This document shows, piece by piece, positions 41,156-45,002 of a stretch of DNA of 45,002 bases; within the stretch, counting starts at the first letter, position 1, and each line of letters begins with the position of its first letter. Below the pieces are notes generated by a model. The model was not told where the DNA came from. It searched no databases and saw only the letters and a list, made by a program, of their open reading frames with translations. A program made the translations under genes and the position numbers. The stretch comes from Clostridia bacterium (lineage in GTDB: Bacteria > Bacillota > Clostridia > Oscillospirales > CAG-272): contig JAFNZX010000220.1 in NCBI GenBank assembly GCA_017382615.1, positions 1 to 45,002 of the forward strand, read 5' to 3'.

Positions 41156-41920
41156 ATGGATACGATAAAAATCAACAAGAAAAAGACCAAAATGGTCGCG
41201 CATGCAGGCTTGTTCGGTCTGGAGACCGCCAACACCTGCGCGGGCTTTATCGCAGCAGGCAACCGCTCCTACTGGGGCGTGGAATGTGACGTGCGCGTGG
41301 CGAAGGATGGGCTGGTGGTCATTCACAATGATTCCACCGAGGGATTTGCTCCCGAAACCGTCATCATGTCCGAGAGCACCGTGGAGAACATCCAAAAAAT
41401 CGCGCTCTACGAGCGTCACTTCTTCCACAGCATGGAGGACTACGGCATTACGCCACGCATCAACCCACCCAGATCGGATCTCCGCATTCCAACGCTGCAG
41501 GAGTATATCAGCATTTGCAAGCACTACGACAAGGTATGCGTCACCGAGCTCAAGCACGCCATGACGCCCGAAACGATTGCAGACGTGGTCGCTGCCTTTC
41601 GCGAGCAGGATTACCTTGAGAACGTGGTATTCATTTCGTTCTTTTGGGAAAACCTTGTACAAATCCGCAAGCTGCTGCCGGATTGCCCCGTACAGTTTCT
41701 GACCGATGAAAAGTACGACTTTACCGACGAATTTTTGGACAAGGTCGCGCAAAACGGATTTGATCTGGACATCCACATCTTCACAACTACCCGTGAGCTG
41801 GTGGAGCGCATCCACGCGCGCGGCATTGCTCTGAACGTATGGACCTGCGATTGGGTAGAGAAAGCTGAAAATCTCGCTGCCTGGGGCGTGGACTATATCA
41901 CCAGTAATATTTTGGAATAA
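41156..41920 (+). CDS. GDPD-like TIM-barrel protein lacking signature catalytic residues
   Basis: 254-residue cytoplasmic protein of the glycerophosphodiester phosphodiesterase family by overall pattern: VECDVRVAKDGLVVIHND at 42-59, IPTLQEYISICKHYDKVCVTELKH, LNVWTCDWVEKAENLAAWGVDYITSN. The first signature is altered: HAG at 16-18 instead of HRG, and TANT at 24-27 instead of PENT, so the catalytic Arg and the metal-binding Glu of normal GDPDs are missing, while E43, D45 and E of TELKH remain. By contrast the GDPD at 1608-2432 is complete. The gene starts one base after the GH3 stop. The frame is intact, so it is not an obvious pseudogene; altered substrate or a regulatory role is possible. Confidence 0.82.
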   Translation: MDTIKINKKKTKMVAHAGLFGLETANTCAGFIAAGNRSYWGVECDVRVAKDGLVVIHNDSTEGFAPETVIMSESTVENIQKIALYERHFFHSMEDYGITPRINPPRSDLRIPTLQEYISICKHYDKVCVTELKHAMTPETIADVVAAFREQDYLENVVFISFFWENLVQIRKLLPDCPVQFLTDEKYDFTDEFLDKVAQNGFDLDIHIFTTTRELVERIHARGIALNVWTCDWVEKAENLAAWGVDYITSNILE

Positions 41921-41940
41921 CTGCACAAAAAGGAGCGCAC

Positions 41941-44160
41941 ATGAGCTTTTGGATCATGGCGGACGACCGCCCAACCTCTCCCAAATTTTATTACTTTTCC
42001 AAGGATTTTCAAGCTCCCGACGGAGCTTGCCTCAAAGCCCGTGTCTGCGGAGATACGCGCTATGCCCTGTATCTCAACGGACACCTTGTCTGTGAAGGTC
42101 CCTGCCAGGGTACGGCATACACAACCTTTTATGAAACCGAGGATCTGACCCCTTATCTGAACACCGGCAAAAATACACTGGTTGCTAAGATCATGTACGC
42201 CACCGAGGGCTACTTTATCTCCACCTTCCGCAGCTTTGCCCCCGCGTTCTGGTTTGACGGTGCACTGACAGCTGACGGCGTGACAACCGCGCTGGGCACC
42301 GATCAAAGCTGGAGCTGCATGCGCGAGGATGCCTGCACATTGGAGCAAGGCACGGATTGCTACGTTTCTATCCCGCCTTACGAGCACTGGTCGGGCGCGT
42401 CGGTATACACCCCCGTCCCCGTCAAACAAACATGTGAGCCCGACCCGGCGCGCCATTGCTTTGACTGCAACGGCATCGCCCAGCAATACGTTATGTCCCC
42501 CCGTACCCTGCCCGCCATGCAGACCGAGAGCTATCGCCCCCTACAGGCAGTGCGCAGCGGTCAAGGGTTTACCGAATACGATGCTACCGCCTATACCACC
42601 GCCAAGCTGCGCTTTTCCTTTAAGGCAAAGGCAGGCAGCCGCATCAAGCTGACGTATGCCGAATGCTACCGTCAAACAGACGAAAACGGCAGGCACTACA
42701 AGGGACTGCGCGATTCCTACGATCAGCCTACCGCCTTTTTGTACGGATGCTGCGACACGGTAGTTGCCACAGGCGAGGTGCAGACCTTCTCCCCCTTCTG
42801 GTATCGCTCCTTCCGCTTTGTACGCGTAGAGTGCGACGACCCGATGCTGAAGGTCACCGCGTTTGATTACGCATTCTATCACTATCCCTTGGACGCTGCA
42901 GGCACGTTTGCCTGCTCCGATCCGCGCTATAACAGAATGTGGGAGATCAGCCGACACACCGTGCTTTGCTGTATGCACGAGATGTACGTGGACTGCCCCT
43001 ACTACGAGCAGCAGCAATACGATATGGACAGCGCACTGGAAATGCTGTTCACCCTGCGCATGAGCATGGATCAACGCATGCCTGTCAAATCCCTGACCGA
43101 CTTTGCGCATTCGCAAATGCCAAGCGGACTGCTGCAGGCAAACTACCCCTCCATCAAGACCCAGCTCATCCCCAATTTCACGCTTTTCTGGATACTGATG
43201 CTGCGCGATTACCTGCGCTATTGCGGCACAAGTGCACAAAACGTCAAGCTGCTGCGCGCACTGATCGGCACTGCCGCTCACGCCCTGGATGGCTTTGATG
43301 CTTACGTGCTGCCAAACGGTCTGGTGGGCAATACCCCCTATTGGCATTTCGTGGACTGGGTACCCGGCTGGAATGACGGCATTCCCTCGGGAGATCCCGA
43401 TGCGCCTATTACGGTGGGCACGCTGATGTACGCAACCGCCCTGAAGGCAGCTGCCGAGCTTTACGACATCCTCGGCAGACCGGGCACTGCAAAAGATTAC
43501 AGAAGCAAAGCCGAGGACGCCATCCGCGCTGCCTACGAGCATTGCTACGACCGCGAGGCAGGACTGTTTTGCAACAAGCCAAACGTGCGCGAATACAGCC
43601 AGCACACCACGCTTTGGGCAATTCTTTCGGGTGCTGTGGTGGGTAAGGAAGCAGGCGAGCTGATCGACCGCACCTTTGACGGTCACGTGCCCGTGGCGTT
43701 TTGCACCTTCTCCATGAGCCACTATATGTTCCGCGCACTGGAGCTGGCAGACCGCTATGACGTATATGCCAAGCGTCAGATAGAGGGCTGGGAGAAAATG
43801 CTTGATTTGCATTGCACCACCTGGTGTGAAAACCCCGACAATCCCAGAAGCGAATGCCACGGCTGGAGCTCTGCACCCATTTACGAATTCTCTGCTATGG
43901 TGTTGGGCGTTGTACCCACCGCTCCCGGCTACGATGCCGTTCGCATCAAGCCCCATCCGCACGCGTACGATCTTTCTTGGGCAAGCGGTACCGTCCCCAC
44001 CCCGCACGGCGTCATTTCCATTGCATGGGAAAAGCAGGACGGCGAGCTGAGCATGACCGTCACCCTGCCAAGCACCGCAATGCACTGCGAGGTCGTAATG
44101 CCCGACGGAAAAACGTTCACGCAAACAACCGAGCGCGCACAATACACCTGCAAATTATAA
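41941..44160 (+). CDS. alpha-L-rhamnosidase-like enzyme, family GH78
   Basis: 739-residue intracellular enzyme. N-terminal beta-sandwich domains (RYALYLNGHLVCEGP typical of the GH78 N domain), then an (alpha/alpha)6 barrel with YVDCPYYEQQQYDMDSALEM at 349-368, matching the GH78 acid/base segment DCPxxEQ (E356), and CHGWSSAPIYEF near the C terminus (the usual SHGWS/W..P motif), followed by a C-terminal sandwich (VRIKPHP...). The GD pair that usually follows the acid segment reads MD here. GH78 enzymes remove terminal alpha-L-rhamnose. SD AGGAG precedes the ATG at 41941, 20 bases after the GDPD-like stop. It is the last gene of the operon, ending at the hairpin 44166-44201. Confidence 0.88.
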   Translation: MSFWIMADDRPTSPKFYYFSKDFQAPDGACLKARVCGDTRYALYLNGHLVCEGPCQGTAYTTFYETEDLTPYLNTGKNTLVAKIMYATEGYFISTFRSFAPAFWFDGALTADGVTTALGTDQSWSCMREDACTLEQGTDCYVSIPPYEHWSGASVYTPVPVKQTCEPDPARHCFDCNGIAQQYVMSPRTLPAMQTESYRPLQAVRSGQGFTEYDATAYTTAKLRFSFKAKAGSRIKLTYAECYRQTDENGRHYKGLRDSYDQPTAFLYGCCDTVVATGEVQTFSPFWYRSFRFVRVECDDPMLKVTAFDYAFYHYPLDAAGTFACSDPRYNRMWEISRHTVLCCMHEMYVDCPYYEQQQYDMDSALEMLFTLRMSMDQRMPVKSLTDFAHSQMPSGLLQANYPSIKTQLIPNFTLFWILMLRDYLRYCGTSAQNVKLLRALIGTAAHALDGFDAYVLPNGLVGNTPYWHFVDWVPGWNDGIPSGDPDAPITVGTLMYATALKAAAELYDILGRPGTAKDYRSKAEDAIRAAYEHCYDREAGLFCNKPNVREYSQHTTLWAILSGAVVGKEAGELIDRTFDGHVPVAFCTFSMSHYMFRALELADRYDVYAKRQIEGWEKMLDLHCTTWCENPDNPRSECHGWSSAPIYEFSAMVLGVVPTAPGYDAVRIKPHPHAYDLSWASGTVPTPHGVISIAWEKQDGELSMTVTLPSTAMHCEVVMPDGKTFTQTTERAQYTCKL

Positions 44161-44165
44161 AAAAC

Positions 44166-44201
44166 GGACACGTCACTCAGGATTTCCCAAATGACGTGTC
44201 C
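44166..44201 (+). terminator. terminator of the MFS-glycosidase operon
   Basis: Perfect 10-base arms GGACACGTCA / TGACGTGTCC with a 16-base loop, starting 5 bases after the GH78 stop and followed by AATTTATTG. The T-tract is modest. Confidence 0.75.
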
Positions 44202-44250
44202 AATTTATTGCCCAAACTTGTATCAAGTGTATTTGTGTGCTATGATTCTT

Positions 44251-45002
44251 TTAATTTATGCTGACTATCATGTCCCATTCATGTTCGGTATATGCAAAAG
44301 GAATGTAAACAAGCTTGTAAGTGCTCTCCTGCATGTACTCAAATGCGTCGGGCATCTTCTCTTGGAATTTCTCCGTTCTGCCGTCGGCAGTGTAGGTGTA
44401 TTCATGCGAGGTAGTATATCCATCCGCTGCCTCATGATAGTGCTTGCTGAGCAAACGTCCCTTTTCATCGTACGTATATTCCGTAACCTGGGCTTCCTTG
44501 CCGTCAGCCGTGCAGGTGATCTTGAGCAGCTGTCCTTGCTCGTTGTAAAGGTAGTCTTCGGTCCAGAATATATTGCCGTCGGCATCGCGCGAGATCAGCT
44601 TTGTGAGAACGTTGTTGCTGTCGTAGATGTGCTCGACGGAAAATACTTCGTCGCTATTTTCCACTTCGATTTTGACCATATTACCGTTATCGTCATAGAA
44701 ATACTCATTCACCGTGCGATAGCCATCCGAGTCGCTTCCTACGATCTTGATTTGACGTCCCTTGTCGTCATAGGTATATTCGGTGGTATAGACATATCCG
44801 TCGTCATATCTGTAGATTTCCTTCTCGATCTTGCCGTTCGTATTGTAGACGGACTCGTAGGAGATCAGTTCGCCCTCGGCATCCGTGCAAAAAACGCGCG
44901 TCAGCTTGCCGTTTTCATTGTAGGTGCAGGTGCAGACGTGCGAAGTGCCGTCCTCATACGAAATGACGAACTGCGCGGGAAGGTTGTTTTCGTTGAGAGT
45001 GA
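44251..45002 (-). CDS. YD-repeat (RHS-like) protein, C-terminal part
   Basis: 249 C-terminal residues are visible; the N terminus lies beyond the right edge. Tandem repeats of about 20 residues follow the YD/RHS pattern: YNENGKLTRV, YNTNGKIEKE, YTYDDKGRQIKI, YFYDDNGNMVKI, YNEQGQLLKI, YTYDEKGRLLSK. The last repeat is followed by a non-repeat tail ending EWDMIVSIN. YD repeats in secreted proteins usually bind carbohydrate or form a shell around a toxin, but here the protein ends directly after the repeats with no obvious toxin domain. Whether it carries a signal peptide cannot be seen. It converges with the GH78 operon; 49 bases separate its stop from the operon terminator. Confidence 0.75.
   Translation of the reverse strand, partial: TLNENNLPAQFVISYEDGTSHVCTCTYNENGKLTRVFCTDAEGELISYESVYNTNGKIEKEIYRYDDGYVYTTEYTYDDKGRQIKIVGSDSDGYRTVNEYFYDDNGNMVKIEVENSDEVFSVEHIYDSNNVLTKLISRDADGNIFWTEDYLYNEQGQLLKITCTADGKEAQVTEYTYDEKGRLLSKHYHEAADGYTTSHEYTYTADGRTEKFQEKMPDAFEYMQESTYKLVYIPFAYTEHEWDMIVSIN

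Noticed and set aside
41156..41920. GDPD-like gene as a pseudogene
   Set aside because: The frame is complete at family length, tightly coupled to its neighbours, and keeps other metal-site residues, so degeneration is not supported.

Overview
The window looks like chromosome of an anaerobic, glycan-degrading, low-GC-ancestry Gram-positive gut bacterium (a Clostridia/Oscillospirales-type genome). This is inference from content: lipoproteins with Thr/Glu/Pro-rich linkers after the lipobox, BspA-type leucine-rich repeats, LamG surface proteins, many glycoside hydrolases, strong AGGAGG-type ribosome sites and sigmaA-like TTGACA/TATAAT promoters. Sampled lines run about 55 % GC. No rRNA, tRNA, CRISPR, insertion sequence, integrase or phage gene was recognised.

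Layout. (1) 1-3048, minus strand: a five-gene operon of Nudix hydrolase, membrane-anchored GDPD, murQ, chorismate mutase and DAHP synthase (cut by the left edge). (2) 3053-3922, plus: tcdA, driven by a promoter back-to-back with that operon. (3) 3941-5793, minus: a TIR domain fused to BspA-type leucine-rich repeats, under a perfect consensus promoter. (4) 5875-11595: a small lipoprotein (minus), then a secreted GH43 enzyme and a secreted metallo-beta-lactamase-fold/LamG lipoprotein (plus). (5) 11610-18762, minus: two paralogous lipoprotein solute-binding proteins flanking an AraM-like dehydrogenase and three sugar isomerase/epimerase TIM barrels; no ABC permease is present. (6) 18888-22384, plus: a secreted and a cytoplasmic copy of the same GH71/GH99-like domain. 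(7) 22414-28289, minus: a Gfo/Idh/MocA oxidoreductase, an NlpC/P60-like domain fused to a GH36 enzyme, and a second, GC-richer GH36-type enzyme; they diverge from an AraC regulator across a 24-bp palindrome. (8) 28332-30327, plus: two AraC-family regulators. (9) 30337-31863, minus: a YgjV-like membrane protein and a DUF5596-like protein. (10) 31936-33695, plus: a LamG surface protein under a perfect promoter. (11) 33736-44201, plus: a five-gene operon of MFS transporter, GH38, GH3, GDPD-like protein and GH78. (12) 44251-45002, minus: the C-terminal end of a YD-repeat protein.

How the parts fit. Regions 4 and 6 supply secreted lipoprotein enzymes that would attack polysaccharide outside the cell. 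Region 5 supplies capture lipoproteins and cytoplasmic sugar-converting enzymes. Regions 7 and 11 supply intracellular exo-glycosidases without signal peptides, which fits import of oligosaccharides followed by trimming inside. The AraC regulators probably sense sugar products. The most unusual items are the TIR-LRR fusion, the NlpC/P60-GH36 fusion, the secreted/cytoplasmic enzyme twins, the permease-less solute-binding pair around an AraM/isomerase operon, a GDPD-like protein lacking catalytic signature residues, and three operon-end hairpins with the same arm sequence.
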